NCBI RefSeq assembly: GCF_902459465.1
Contig: NC_047083.1
Coordinates: 3,102,501 to 3,166,500 of the forward strand
Length of the DNA: 64,000 nt
Source: Asterias rubens
Taxonomy: Eukaryota > Echinodermata > Asteroidea > Forcipulatida > Asteriidae
Direction of reading: 5' to 3'
The notes under the pieces are model-generated. The model saw nothing but the letters and a program-made list of their open reading frames with translations. It had not been told where the DNA came from and made no database searches. A program made the translations under genes and the position numbers. Shown in pieces: positions 48,200 to 60,479 of the stretch (within the stretch, counting starts at the first letter, position 1; each line of letters begins with the position of its first letter).

Positions 48200-48990
48200 C
48201 TGCATATGAATCTAGGTGAAATGTGAAGATGGACGGGGATTAACCTATAGGCGAGAGGCTACTGGCGTTATTCACGAGCCTCGATGTGTGACGTCAGAAG
48301 TTAAGGCTACCCAATGGGGTCGTAGTAAACAGCATGAACATCTGCGTCACATTATTTTCTTTCGGGTCTAGTGATAATTCAGAGAGCTGCCATGATGTCT
48401 CCATCCTAATCATGTTTCTCATATCGAATAACACTAATACATGCTCATAATCACTTTGCAAAATGGAACCAGACTATTTTGTTTGTCCTGCCTCGGTTTG
48501 GTAACATTAATATTAATGGGAGAAATTCAAGATGGCTGCACCATGGTTAAGGTCTATACGTCACTCCCTGTCCATATCACCTTTGACATATTATCATAAT
48601 ACATGGATACAATCATTTCACATGGTCAAGATACTTTGCAAATCTGCATACATTACATGCAAGCTTATATACATAGGGGGCCTATCAGTACACACAAGAT
48701 GCAGACGACCGAAAGTAGGCTCTCCCTATTATCTGTGTTTCTATTGGTCCGAGGTAATTGCCGTATAGGTTATAGCAATCAAACACAAGTTTTCGAGACA
48801 ACCTGGGAAATGGCAGCAGAACATTAGAAAGATCACCCAAATGAACTATACCCCTATACCGGCCTGCACCAACATATTTATTGGTTTCTATATGTAATCA
48901 TTTATTTTAAATTCATGTTTGACCCTAGCTCACTCATACCACCCCAACCCTCATCGCCCACTCCCCCACCCCAGCACTAAATGTCTTAGG
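48200..48990. other. Unassigned stretch with inverted short repeats
   Basis: 48115-48205 and 48700-48770 share GTCGTCTGCAT/ATGCAGACGAC and TTGGTCCGAGGT-type words in opposite orientation, suggesting the ends of a roughly 0.65-kb inverted-repeat element. 48260-48330 matches 11995-12040. Confidence 0.4.
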
Positions 48991-49164
48991 CTCTTTACGA
49001 AACCGGCTTCGGCTTTGGATTCGGTTTCAGGCTCCGTCCTCTCGTTTGAAGTAGCCCTGGGGTGAGCGCGTATGCAAAGCACGCGTATTGTCAAAAAACA
49101 ACCGCGGGGCCATACTAAAACCCGAGCCGAGTCCAAAGCCGAAGCCGTGGTTTCGTAAATGCCC
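48990..49164. mobile_element. Palindromic MITE with GGCTTCGGCTTTGGA arms
   Basis: TTTACGAAACCGGCTTCGGC and its inverse GCCGAAGCCGTGGTTTCGTA bound about 170 bp. Confidence 0.82.
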
Positions 49165-49181
49165 TATTATGCATCTCTTAC

Positions 49182-49464
49182 CTGTGACTCTCGGTGAAGT
49201 ATGGTGATTCATCATTTCCGTGACGTCATCCTCATGTCTTGTCCGCCGGTTCTCATGAATGAAAGTTACAATCGCATAACATGTCAATGCACCGGTTACG
49301 GCAGTCCACTCCATGGTGCTTTTACTCCACCAAACCCAGCATAGCACTGAATAGGCTAGTAGACTGAACCAGCCCCACTCGAACAAAAACATATCTGGTG
49401 GAACTCTGGTTGGCAGTTGTTTTAATTTGGTAATTTTATTGATGCATGCCAAACACCTTCCCAT
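49182..49464 (-). CDS. Probable first coding exon of a small membrane protein
   Basis: From the ATG at 49464 the frame reads MGRCLACINKITKLKQLP ... VPPDMFLFEWGWFSLLAYSV, then LCWVWW, ... TMEWTAVTGALTCYAIVTFI, then HENRRTRHEDD, and ends at the donor ACAG|GTAAGA (phase 1). Two hydrophobic segments joined by a short loop and followed by a basic/acidic tail suggest two membrane passes. I do not recognise the family. An alternative reading starts the exon at an acceptor AG near 49407-49406, just before VPPDM. Confidence 0.5.
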
Positions 49465-49599
49465 GTAGTGCAAATGTGGCTCTCACTGTCAACTCTGCAA
49501 ACTTTTACAAAGTCACAGATTTTATTGACTTTGTGTGTTTGTAGAATTTGTGACCTTTGATAAGATGGGAGTTCGGACGTTTTTGTTCTTTCGTTGATC

Positions 49600-49985
49600 A
49601 TTAAAGGGGACGTATTGGTTTTTGAAACCGTTCAATTGTTTAAATTCTGTATAAATACAGATACACCGGTGAAAAATTCATTTCAAAAAGTTGAGCGTTT
49701 TGGGGATATTGTCAAAATCTGAAGTGGTTTAGTGTTCGCAGTAAGAATCTGTTACGCACATGGAAAAGCTTCCGACATTCACATTTAAAAAAAAATTGAA
49801 TTAAATTTTAATTCAGGTTTTTTGGGGTATACAAACTGTATTTTTTTCATATTACCACATTACTTCAAAGTGAAACGATTCTCAACATGTTTTATACTGT
49901 TGAAAGTGTCACACCAATGTCAGTTTTTATCGCTATTAATTTTAGAAGTGGTGTATTAGCACCTTGGTTTCCCCTTTTTAATGGC
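49600..49985. repeat. Probable degenerate MITE
   Basis: ATTAAAGGGGACGTATTGGTTT begins like other termini here and the stretch is AT-rich. The right end is not clear. Confidence 0.35.
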
Positions 49986-49987
49986 AC

Positions 49988-50163
49988 TGCAGTCGATTTC
50001 ACCAAACGCTATGATTAATCCTATCTCGAGTTATAGGACGAGTAACTCGTCCTAACTTAGAATTAATCTTAACGTCTGCATGCTACTGTGCGGGGTTGGG
50101 ACTCGTCATAAGTCCCGAGATTAATCTTAAGTTGGGAAGAGTTTGGAGAAATCGACGGCTGGA
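49988..50163. mobile_element. MITE family C
   Basis: Left GCAGTCGATTTCACCAAACG, right AGTTTGGAGAAATCGACGGC. Confidence 0.85.
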
Positions 50164-50174
50164 CGCGTTTTGTA

Positions 50175-50515
50175 TGTCAAGGACCAGTATTATCACTTTA
50201 TAGTGTATCCCAACATGCATAATATAACAAATTTGTGAAAATTGTGACACAATTGGCATCGCAGTTGCAAGAGAAACAAAAACACTCTCGTTGCATAAAA
50301 TGTGTGACACTGTGCTTTCAGACGCCTAATAAAACACTTCAGGCCTGAAGTTTGTTAGTGTTTGAGTGAGTGAGAAATTACATCTTCTAAAAACTATACG
50401 TTACTTCAAATGGAGCCGCCTTTTCCACAATGTTTTATCAACAGCTCCCCATTGCTCGTTTCCGAGTAAGTTTTTATGCCAACTAATATTTTTAGATGAA
50501 CAATAGTGCCGTTAA
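50175..50515. mobile_element. MITE family A, old degenerate copy
   Basis: TGTCAAGGACCAGTATTATC, ATAACAAATTTGTGAAAATT and CACAATGTTTTATCAACAGC are diverged family A words. Confidence 0.65.
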
Positions 50516-51115
50516 TGTACTAAAAAAAGTGATTTCGACCGTGTATAGTCACGTTTGATATTGACCCCGCCCTACATGTTGTCAATTTTCATATCTATTC
50601 GAATTGTTTACCGCCTTCATGGCTTCTGGTTCAAAGGTTTACTACCGAAAAGAGATAACGACAGTTACCCTTTTTTTCTTTCTCAACCCCACCCCCCCCC
50701 CCCCACACACACAAACAAAACAAAATGACAAGCAAACAAGGGAAACAAACTCTTGTGTATGAAATCAATGAATGATAACACGATCAAATGGACATAGCTT
50801 CACGCATACTATCTTCATCTTGTGGGTAGAACTAAACACTCATTGTTGGTGGTATGTCAATGAACTTTGTCAATATCTTTGTTCTGCGCGCCAGTCAGAA
50901 GCAATTCAACGTGTAATTGCCGTGTAGCTAAGGATCACACCCAAGTTTACAGTCGACCTGGGACTAAGCGGCAACCAGAGGATCACCTTGACAATAATAT
51001 CAACAAATAAACCGCAGGAAACTGACTTTGTGCTCTCGACAGTTCATTTTTCTTAGTTGTCAATGTTTCTTTACCGTAAATACATTTCTTAAAAATTGAA
51101 AAGTATAACACAAGG
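50516..51115. other. Unassigned stretch
   Basis: Contains a poly-C tract (50689-50704). No gene seen. Confidence 0.4.
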
Positions 51116-51118
51116 CTT

Positions 51119-51299
51119 AAAGGCCCGGTACACAGGCCCCGATTAACGAGAACGAAAACGAGAACGATAAAAATCCACGCTCGCGATTGGTTGAATTGCT
51201 CCTCGCAGAACACGCCCACGCTCATTCAACCAGTCGAGGGCGTGCATTTTTATCGTTATCGTTTTCGTTCTCGTTATCGGGGCCTGTGTGACCGGGCCT
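51119..51299. mobile_element. Palindromic MITE with GGCCCGGT ends
   Basis: AAAGGCCCGGTACACAGGCC and the inverse GGGGCCTGTGTGACCGGGCC bound arms of GAGAACGAAAACGAGAACGA. About 180 bp, arms over 60 bp. Confidence 0.92.
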
Positions 51300-51403
51300 A
51301 TAGCCTTGTACACTTTTTCAAACCAAAATTGAAAAAATACACGTTTTCAGGCTGAATTCTACTCACTTTTATCAGCTGTAGGCCTCAATAGAGAAGTTGT
51401 AAT

Positions 51404-51556
51404 GGGTGCGTTCGTTTAGCTTCCCAGGGTCGACCCCGGTGTGTGGCGTTTTGTTTTACCAGGACGAACGTGGGTAATTATCTGCACACGTTCGTCCTGA
51501 AAAAAAAAACCCCACCACACACCGGGGTCGACCCAGGGAAGCTAAACGAATGCACC
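51404..51556. mobile_element. Family D compact palindrome at the outer end of the left foldback arm
   Basis: GGGTGCGTTCGTTTAGCTTC to GAAGCTAAACGAATGCACCC. Most of it is also present, inverted, at 60382-60475, so it was in place before the arms were duplicated. Confidence 0.9.
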
Positions 51557-52475
51557 CTTAAACAAACATTCACCGTGGAACCCATTTCACCAAGACCAGT
51601 CTAGACCCACACGCCTACTGCTGCTGATATAACACAACTACTTTGTTTTAAATCGTTTTCTCAAAACACTGTTTCCGCAAATCACACACAACAACCCCCA
51701 ATGCCGTCTATTTCGGCGTGTTTAATTTTGTGTTGTATTATTAATATTATTATTATATTTTTTTACCCATACACCGATGTGTGTTAGCATCTCTTATTAT
51801 TAATACTGTTGTTTAGGTATTTATTATTTGTTGACATTTGCAACTGGCGCCGTAGCTAGTCCAAGAACGCATTGGACTGGGAGCTACGAGACCCGAGTTC
51901 AATACCCGTGTGTGTATTTTTCCTTTTTTTTTGCTTTGACAAAGTGAGTGCATTATTTAAGTAGTATAAAAATCATCTCCAAACACCAACGGGCACTGTG
52001 GCGACACGGTGCACTGGATAGTTCCATTGTGCGTGCAATCCAGAGCTGGGACACCGGTTCGAATCCTACCTGTACCAAGAGGGACATGACTTTTACTGCT
52101 TGCACCAGTAATGGATTGGGGTCCGTCATGTCTATCCCCAAATTAGGTGTGGATGATTTACCGTGTGGGAGAGTAAAGGAGGGACCGGGACTGCAAATCC
52201 CTTAAGGGTTCTAATGGGTGATCACCACGCTGGTTTCGATCAGACTTTGAGTCCCCTGAAAGCCTGGTCGTCACTCTGACTAACTCTTTGCACAAATTTA
52301 CTTTAACTTTATTTAACTCTAACCAAAAATACAAAAATATTATAACTAATTTGACCCACAAACTGAAAACAAAATTTGACAAGATAGGCCTACACTTAAG
52401 GCCTTGTAGACGTTTTTTAAGCAAAATTTGACAAGTTCGCAAGGCTAAAATAGCCTTATAGATTTGTTCACAAGG
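51440..52475 (+). repeat. Left inverted arm of the 9-kb foldback-like structure
   Basis: About 1.05 kb whose reverse complement occurs at 59465-60475, and in part (52475 back to 51825) at 56990-57640. The arm contains a SINE-like tail (ACCCATACACCGATGTGTGT), two tRNA-like stretches, a conserved non-coding body (TGGGTGATCACCACGCTGGT and neighbours), then satellite monomers. The small frames found in all three copies are copies of each other; I see no protein family. Confidence 0.88.
51845..52085 (+). repeat. tRNA-like promoter stretches within the arm
   Basis: 51847-51915 reads GGCGCCGTAGCTAGTCCAAG ... GAGTTCAATACCC, and 51993-52080 reads GGGCACTGTGGCGACACGGT ... ACCGGTTCGAATCC with an exact B box GGTTCGAATCC. 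Both look like tRNA-derived polymerase III promoter remnants. The stems do not pair, so they are not tRNA genes. Confidence 0.5.
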
Positions 52476-55400
52476 CTTATAGATTTTTTTCAAACAAAAT
52501 TCGACAAGTTCACAAGGCTAGCCTTGTTAACTTTTTTAAGCAAAAATTGACAAGTTCACAAGGCTATAGCCTTGTAGATTTTTTTCAAGCACAATTTGGC
52601 AAGTTCACAAAAGTTTACAAGGCTAGCCTTGTGAACTTGTCAAATTTTGCTTGAAAGAAATCTTTTGCTTGAAAAAATATATAAGAACTTGTCAAATTTT
52701 TGCCGTAAAAAAGTTAACAAGGCTATAGCCTTGTGAACTTGTTAATTTTTGCTTAAAATAGGTTTACAAGGCTAGCCTTGTGAACTTGTCGAATTTTGTT
52801 TAAAAAAAATCTATAAGGCTATAGCCTTGTGAACTTGTCGAATTTTGTTTTAAAAAAATCTATAAGGCTATAGCCTTGTGAACTTGTCAATTTTTGCTTA
52901 TAAAAGTTTACAAGGCTATAGTCTTGTGAACTTGTCAAATTTTGCTTGAAAGAAATCTTTTGCTTGAAAAAAATCTACATGGCTACATCCTTGTGAACTT
53001 GTCAATTTTTGCTTCAAAAAAATCTATAAGGCTATAACCTTGTGAACTTGTCAATTTCTGCTTGAAAAAATTATATAAGGCTATATAGCCTTGTGAACTT
53101 GTCAATTTCTGCTTATAAAATTTTACAAGGCTATAGCCTTGTGAACTTGTCAAATTTTTGCTTAAAAAGGTTTACAAGGCTAGAGCCTTGTGAAATTGTC
53201 AAATTTTGCTTGAAAGAAATCTTTTGCTTGAAAAAAATCTACATGGCTACATCCTTGTAAACTTGTCAAGTTTTGCTAGAAAAAAATCTATAAGGCTATA
53301 ACCTTGTGAACTTGTCAATTTCTGCTTATAAAAGTTTATAAGGCTAGAGCCTTGTGAACTTGTCAATTTTTGCTTTAAAAAGTTTACAAGGCTAGCCTTG
53401 TGAACTTGTCTAATTTTGCTTGAAAAAAATCTACAAGGCTTATAGCCTTGTGAACTTGTCAAATTTTGCTTGAAAGAAATCTTTTGCTTGAAAAAATATA
53501 TAAGAACTTGTCAATTTTTGCTTATACAAGTTTACAAGGCTATAGCCTTGTGAACGTGTAAATTTTTGCTTAAAATAGGTTTACAAGGCTAGCCTTGTGA
53601 ACTTGTCGAATTTTGTTTAAAAAAAATCTATAAGGCCTTGTGAACTTGTCGAATTTTGTTTTAAAAAAATCTATAAGGCTATAGCCTTGTGAACTTGTCA
53701 ATTTTGCTTATAAAAGTTTACTTGTCAAATTTTGCTTGAAAGAAATCTTTTGCTTGAAAAAAATCTACATGGCTACATCCTTGTAAACTTGTAAAGTTTT
53801 GCTTGAAAAAAATCTACAAGACTATAGCCTTGTGAACTTGTCAATTTTTGCTTGAAAAAAATCTATAAGGCTATAACCTTGTGAACTTGTCAATTTCTGC
53901 TTGAAAAAAATCTATAAGGCTATAACCTTGTGAACTTGTCAATTTCTGCTTATAAAAGTTTATAAGGCTATAGCCTTGTGAACTTGTCAAATTTTTGCTT
54001 AACAAAGTTTACAAGGCTAGAGCTTTGTGAACTTGTCAATTTTTGCTTTAAAAAGTTTACAAGGCTAGCCTTGTGAACTTGTCTAATTTTGCTTGAAAAA
54101 AATCTACAAGGCTATAGCCTTGTGAACTTGTCAAATTTTGCTTCAAAAAAATCTTTTGCTTGAAAAAATATATAAGAACTTGTCAATTTTTGCTTATACA
54201 AGTTTACAAGGCTATAGCCTTGTGAACGTGTTAATTTTTGCTTAAAATAGGTTTACAAGGCTAGCCTTGTGAACTTGTCGAATTTTGTTTATAAAAAAAC
54301 CTATAAGGCTATAGCCTTGTGAACTTGTCGAATTTTGTTTTATAAAAATCTATAAGGCTATAGCCTTGTGAACTTGTCAATTTCTGCTTATAAAAGTTTA
54401 CAAGGCTATAGCCTTGTGAAATTGTCAAATTTTGCTTGAAAGAAATCTTTTGCTTGAAAAAAATCTACATGGCTACATCCTTGTAAACTTGTCAAGTTTT
54501 GCTTGAAAAAAATCTACAAGACTATAGCCTTGTGAACTTGTCAATTTTTGCTTGAAAAAAATCTATAAGTCTATATAGCCTTGTAAACTTTTAAATTTCT
54601 GCTTATAAAAGTTTACAAGGCTATAGCCTTGTGAACTTGTCAAATTTTTGCTTAAAAAGGTTTACAAGGCTATAGCCTTGTGAACTTGTCAATTTTTGCT
54701 TAAAAAAGGTTTACAAGGCTAGCCTTGTGAACTTGTCGAATTTTGTTTTTAAAAAATCTATAAGGCCATAGCCTTGTGAACTTGTCAATTTTTGCTTGAA
54801 AAAAATCTACAAGGTTATAGCCTTGTGAACTTGTAAAATTTTGCTTATAAAAGTTTACAAGGCTATAGCCTTGTGAACTTGTCAATTTCTGCTTATAAAA
54901 GTTTACAAGGCTATAGCCTTGTGAACTTGTAAATTTTTGCTTGAAAAAAAAATCTATAAGGCCTTGTGAACTTGTATAATTTTTCTTGAAAAAGTTAACA
55001 AGGCTATAGCCTTGTGAACTTGTCAAATTTTGCTTCAAAAAGTTTGCCTTGTCAAATTGTCAAATTTTGCTTGAACAAATCTATAAGGCTATTTTAGCCT
55101 TGAGAACTTGTCAATTTTGCTTATAAAAGTTTACAAGGCTATAGCCTTGTGAAATTGTCAAATTTTGCTTGAAAGAAATCTTTTGCTTGAAAAAAATCTA
55201 CATGGCTACATCCTTGTAAACTTGTCAAGTTTTGCTTGAAAAAAATCTACAAGACTATAGCCTTGTGAACTTGTCAATTTTTGCTTGAAAAAAATCTATA
55301 AGGCTATAACCTTGTGAACTTGTCAATTTCTGCTTATAAAAGTTTACAAGGCTATAGCCTTGTGAACTTGTCAAATTTTTGCTTAACAAAAAAAATATAG

Positions 55401-58400
55401 ACTATAGAAAAAGACTATAGCCTTGTGAACTTGTCAATTTTTGCTTGAAAAAAATCTATAAGGCTATAACCTTGTGAACTTGTCAATTTCTGCTTATAAA
55501 AGTTTACAACGCTATAGCCTTGTGAACTTGTCAAATTTTTGCTTAACAAAAAAAATATAGACTATAGAAAAAGACTATAGCCTTGTGAACTTGTCAATTT
55601 TTGCTTGAAAAAAATCTATAAGGCTAGAGCCTTGTGAACTTGTCAATTTTTGCTTTAAAAAGTTTACAAGGCTAGCCTTGTGAACTTGTCAAATTTTGCT
55701 TGAAAGAAATCTTTTGCTTGAAAAAATATATAAGAACTTGTCAAATTTTTGCCGTAAAAAAGTTTACAAGGCTATAGCCTTGTAAACTTGTCAATTTTTG
55801 CTTATACAAGTTTACAAGGCTATAGCCTTGTGAACGTGTTAATTTTTGCTTAAAATAGGTTTACAAGGCTAGCCTTGTGAACTTGTCGAATTTTGTTTAA
55901 AAAAAATCTATAAGGCTATGTGAACTTGTCGAATTTTGTTTTAAAAAAATCTATAAGGCTATAGATTTTGAACTTGTCAATTTTTGCTTATAAAAGTTTA
56001 CAAGGCTATAGTCTTGTGAACTTGTCAAATTTTGCTTGAAAGAAATCTTTTGCTTGAAAAAAATCTACATGGCTACATCCTTGTAAACTTGTCAAGTTTT
56101 GCTTGAAAAAAATCTACAAGACTATAGCCTTGTGAACTTGTCAATTTTTGCTTGAAAAAAATCTATAAGTCTATAACCTTGTGAACTTGTCAATTTCTGC
56201 TTGAAAAAGTTTACAAGGCTATAGCCTTGTGAACTTGTCAAATTTTGCTTGAAAGAAATCTTTTGCTTGAAAAAAATCTATAAGGCTTTTGAACTTGTCA
56301 ATTTTTGCTTATAAAAGTTTACAAGGCTAGCCTTGTGAACTTGTCGAATTTTGTTTAAAAAAAATCTATAAGGCTATAGCCTTGTGAACTTGTCGAATTT
56401 TGTTTTAAAAAAATCTATAAGGCTATAGCCTTGTGAACTTGTCAATTTTTGCTTGAAAAAAATCTACAAGGCTACAGCCTTGTGAACTTGTAAATTTTTG
56501 CTTATAAAAGTTTACAAGGCTAGCCTTGTGAACTTGTCAAATTTTGCTTGAAAAAAATCTATAAGCCTTGTGAACTTGTCAATTTTTGATTATCTTTTGC
56601 TTGAAACAAATCTATAAGGCTATAGCCTTGTGAACTTGTCAAATTTTGCTTGAAAGAAATCTTTTCCTTGAAAAAAATCTATAAGGCCTTGTGAACTTGT
56701 CAAATTTTGCGGGACAAAAATCTATAAGGCTACAGCCTGGTGAACTTGTCAAATTTTGTGCTTGAAAAAATTCTATAAGGCTATAATAGCCTAGTGAGCT
56801 TGTCAAATTTTGCTTGAAAAAACTCTTGTGAACTTGTCAATTTTTGCTTGAAAAAAAAATCTATAAGGCCTTGTGAACTTGTATCATTTTTCTTGAAAAA
56901 GTTAACAAGGCTATATATAGCCTCGTGAACTTGTTAAATTTTGCTTCAAAAAATTTTGCCTTGTCAAATTGTCAAATTTTGCTTGAACAAATCTATAAGG
57001 CTATTTTAGCCTTGCGAACTTGTCAAATTGTGCTTGAAAAACGTCTACTAGGCCTTAAGTGTAGGCCTATCTTGTCAAATTTTGTTTTCAGTTTTTGGGT
57101 CAAATTAGTTATAATATTTTTGTATTTTTGGTTAGAGTTAAATAAAGTTAAAGTAAATTTGTGCAAAGAGTTAGTCAGAGTGACGACCAGGCTTTCAGGG
57201 GACTCAAAGTCTGATCGAAACCAGCGTGGTGATCACCCATTAGAACCCTTAAGGGATTTGCAGTCCCGGTCCCTCCTTTACTCTCCCACACGGTAAATCA
57301 TCCACACCTAATTTGGGGATAGACATGACGGACCCCAATCCATTACTGGTGCAAGCAGTAAAAGTCATGTCCCTCTTGGTACAGGTAGGATTCGAACCGG
57401 TGTCCCAGCTCTGGATTGCACGCACAATGGAACTATCCAGTGCACCGTGTCGCCACAGTGCCCGTTGGTGTTTGGAGATGATTTTTATACTACTTAAATA
57501 ATGCACTCACTTTGTCAAAGCAAAAAAAAAGGAAAAATACACACACGGGTATTGAACTCGGGTCTCGTAGCTCCCAGTCCAATGCGTTCTTGGACTAGCT
57601 ACGGCGCCAGTTGCAATTGTCAACAAATAATAAATACCTATAAGGCTTTTGAACTTGTCAAATTTTGCTTATAAAAGTTTACAAGGCTCTAGCCTTGTGA
57701 AATTGTCAAATTTTGCTTGAAAGAAATCTTTTGCTTGAAAAAAATCTACATGGCTACATCCTTGTAAACTTGTCAAGTTTTGCTTGAAAAAAATCTACAA
57801 GACTATAGCCTTGTGAACTTGTCAATTTTTGCTTGAAAAAAATCTATAAGGCTATAACCTTGTGAACTTGTCAATTTCTGCTTATAAAAGTTTACAACGC
57901 TATAGCCTTGTGAACTTGTCAAATTTTTGCTTAACAAAAAAAATATAGACTATAGAAAAAGACTATAGCCTTGTGAACTTGTCAATTTTTGCTTGAAAAA
58001 AATCTATAAGGCTATAACCTTGTGAACTTGTCAATTTCTGCTTATAAAAGTTTATAAGGCTATAGCCTTGTGAACTTGTCAAATTTTTGCTTAACAAAGT
58101 TTACAAGGCTAGAGCCTTGTGAACTTGTCAATTTTTGCTTTAAAAAGTTTACAAGGCTAGCCTTGTGAACTTGTCAAATTTTGCTTGAAAGAAATCTTTT
58201 GCTTGAAAAAATATATAAGAACTTGTCAAATTTTTGCCGTAAAAAAGTTTACAAGGCTATAGCCTTGTAAACTTGTCAATTTTTGCTTATACAAGTTTAC
58301 AAGGCTATAGCCTTGTGAACGTGTTAATTTTTGCTTAAAATAGGTTTACAAGGCTAGCCTTGTGAACTTGTCGAATTTTGTTTAAAAAAAATCTATAAGG

Positions 58401-59560
58401 CTATGTGAACTTGTCGAATTTTGTTTTAAAAAAATCTATAAGGCTATAGATTTTGAACTTGTCAATTTTTGCTTATAAAAGTTTACAAGGCTATAGTCTT
58501 GTGAACTTGTCAAATTTTGCTTGAAAGAAATCTTTTGCTTGAAAAAAATCTACATGGCTACATCCTTGTAAACTTGTCAAGTTTTGCTTGAAAAAAATCT
58601 ACAAGACTATAGCCTTGTGAACTTGTCAATTTTTGCTTGAAAAAAATCTATAAGTCTATAACCTTGTGAACTTGTCAATTTCTGCTTGAAAAAAATTCTA
58701 TAAGGCTATATAGCCTTGTGAACTTTTAAATTTCTGCTTATAAAAGTTTACAAGGCTATAGCCTTGTGAACTTGTCAAATTTTGCTTGAAAGAAATCTTT
58801 TGCTTGAAAAAAATCTATAAGGCTTTTGAACTTGTCAATTTTTGCTTAAAAAAGGTTTACAAGGCTAGCCTTGTGAACTTGTCGAATTTTGTTTAAAAAA
58901 AATCTATAAGGCTATAGCCTTGTGAACTTGTCGAATTTTGTTTTAAAAAAATCTACAAGGCTACAGCCTTGTGAACTTGTAAATTTTTGCTTATAAAAGT
59001 TTACAAGGCTAGCCTTGTGAACTTGTCAAATTTTGCTTGAAAAAAATCTATAAGCCTTGTGAACTTGTCAATTTTTGATTATCTTTTGCTTGAAACAAAT
59101 CTATAAGGCTATAGCCTTGTGAACTTGTCAAATTTTGCTTGAAAGAAATCTTTTCCTTGAAAAAAATCTATAAGGCCTTGTGAACTTGTCAAATTTTGCG
59201 GGACAAAAATCTATAAGGCTACAGCCTTGTGAACTTGTCAAATTTTGTGCTTGAAAAAATTCTATAAGGCTATAATAGCCTAGTGAGCTTGTCAAATTTT
59301 GCTTGAAAAAACTCTTGTGAACTTGTCAATTTTTGCTTGAAAAAAAAATCTATAAGGCCTTGTGAACTTGTATCATTTTTCTTGAAAAAGTTAACAAGGC
59401 TATATATAGCCTCGTGAACTTGTCAAATTTTGCTTCAAAAAATTTTGCCTTGTCAAATTGTCAAATTTTGCTTGAACAAATCTATAAGGCTATTTTAGCC
59501 TTGCGAACTTGTCAAATTGTGCTTGAAAAACGTCTACAAGGCCTTAAGTGTAGGCCTATC
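52400..59560. repeat. ~49-bp satellite array, about 140 monomers, each with a palindrome
   Basis: Consensus monomer: CTTGTGAACTTGTCAATTTT then GCTTGAAAAAAATCTATAAGG then CTATAGC, with variants TTTTACAAGG and CTAGC. Each junction is a palindrome (AAGGCTATAGCCTT or ACAAGGCTAGCCTTGT), often extending to about 15 bp per arm. The array reads in the opposite sense before about 52620. Mostly tandem with irregular deletions. It is interrupted at about 57015-57640 by an arm copy. Open frames here are satellite. Confidence 0.95.
56990..57640 (-). repeat. Internal third copy of the arm, truncated
   Basis: Same orientation as the right arm. It breaks at ATAAATACCTA (about 57640) and passes directly into satellite (TAAGGCTTTTGAAC), whereas the right arm continues for another 340 bp. 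Confidence 0.9.
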
Positions 59561-60475
59561 TTGTCAAATTTTGTTTTCAGTTTTTGGGTCAAATTAGTTA
59601 TAATATTTTTGTATTTTTGGTTAGAGTTAAATAAAGTTAAAGTAAATTTGTGCAAAGAGTTAGTCAGAGTGACGACCAGGCTTTCAGGGGACTCAAAGTC
59701 TGATCGAAACCAGCGTGGTGATCACCCATTAGAACCCTTAAGGGATTTGCAGTCCCGGTCCCTCCTTTACTCTCCCACACGGTAAATCATCCACACCTAA
59801 TTTGGGGATAGACATGACGGACCCCAATCCATTACTGGTGCAAGCAGTAAAAGTCATGTCCCTCTTGGTACAGGTAGGATTCGAACCGGTGTCCCAGCTC
59901 TGGATTGCACGCACAATGGAACTATCCAGAGCACCGTGTCGCCACAGTGCCCGTTGGTGTTTGGAGATGATTTTTATACTACTTAAATAATGCACTCACT
60001 TTGTCAAAGCAAACAAAAAGAAAAATACACACACGGGTATTGAACTCGGGTCTCGTAGCTTCCAGTCCAATGCGTTCTTGGACTAGCTACGGCGCCAGTT
60101 GCAAATGTAAACAAATAATAAATACCTAAACAATAATATTAATAATAAGAGATGCTAACACACATCGGTGTATGGGTAAAAGAACAAAATTAAAATTAAT
60201 AATACAACACAAAATTAAACACGCCGAAATAGACGGCATGGGGGTTGTTGTGTGTGATTTGCGGAAACAGTGTTTTGAGAAAACAATTTAAAACAAAGTA
60301 GTTCTGTTATATCAGCAGCAGTAGGCGTGTGGGTCTAGACTGGTCTTGGTGAAGTGGGTTCCACGGTGAATGTTTGTTTTAGGGTGCATTCGTTTAGCTT
60401 CCCTGGGTCGACCCCGGTGTGTGTTGTATTTTTTTTTCCAGGACGAGAGTGTGCAGATAATTACCAACGTAAAAA
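59465..60475 (-). repeat. Right inverted arm of the foldback-like structure
   Basis: Reverse complement of 51440-52475 including the family D end (60382-60475). Similarity stops within the family D element, where a transposase scrap follows. Confidence 0.9.
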
Positions 60476-60479
60476 AACC

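Noticed and set aside
52158-59785. Recurrent 111-123 residue frames (KVNLCKELVRVTTRL type) in the arms
   Set aside because: They are identical because the arms are copies. The frames extend into satellite on both sides and match no family I know.
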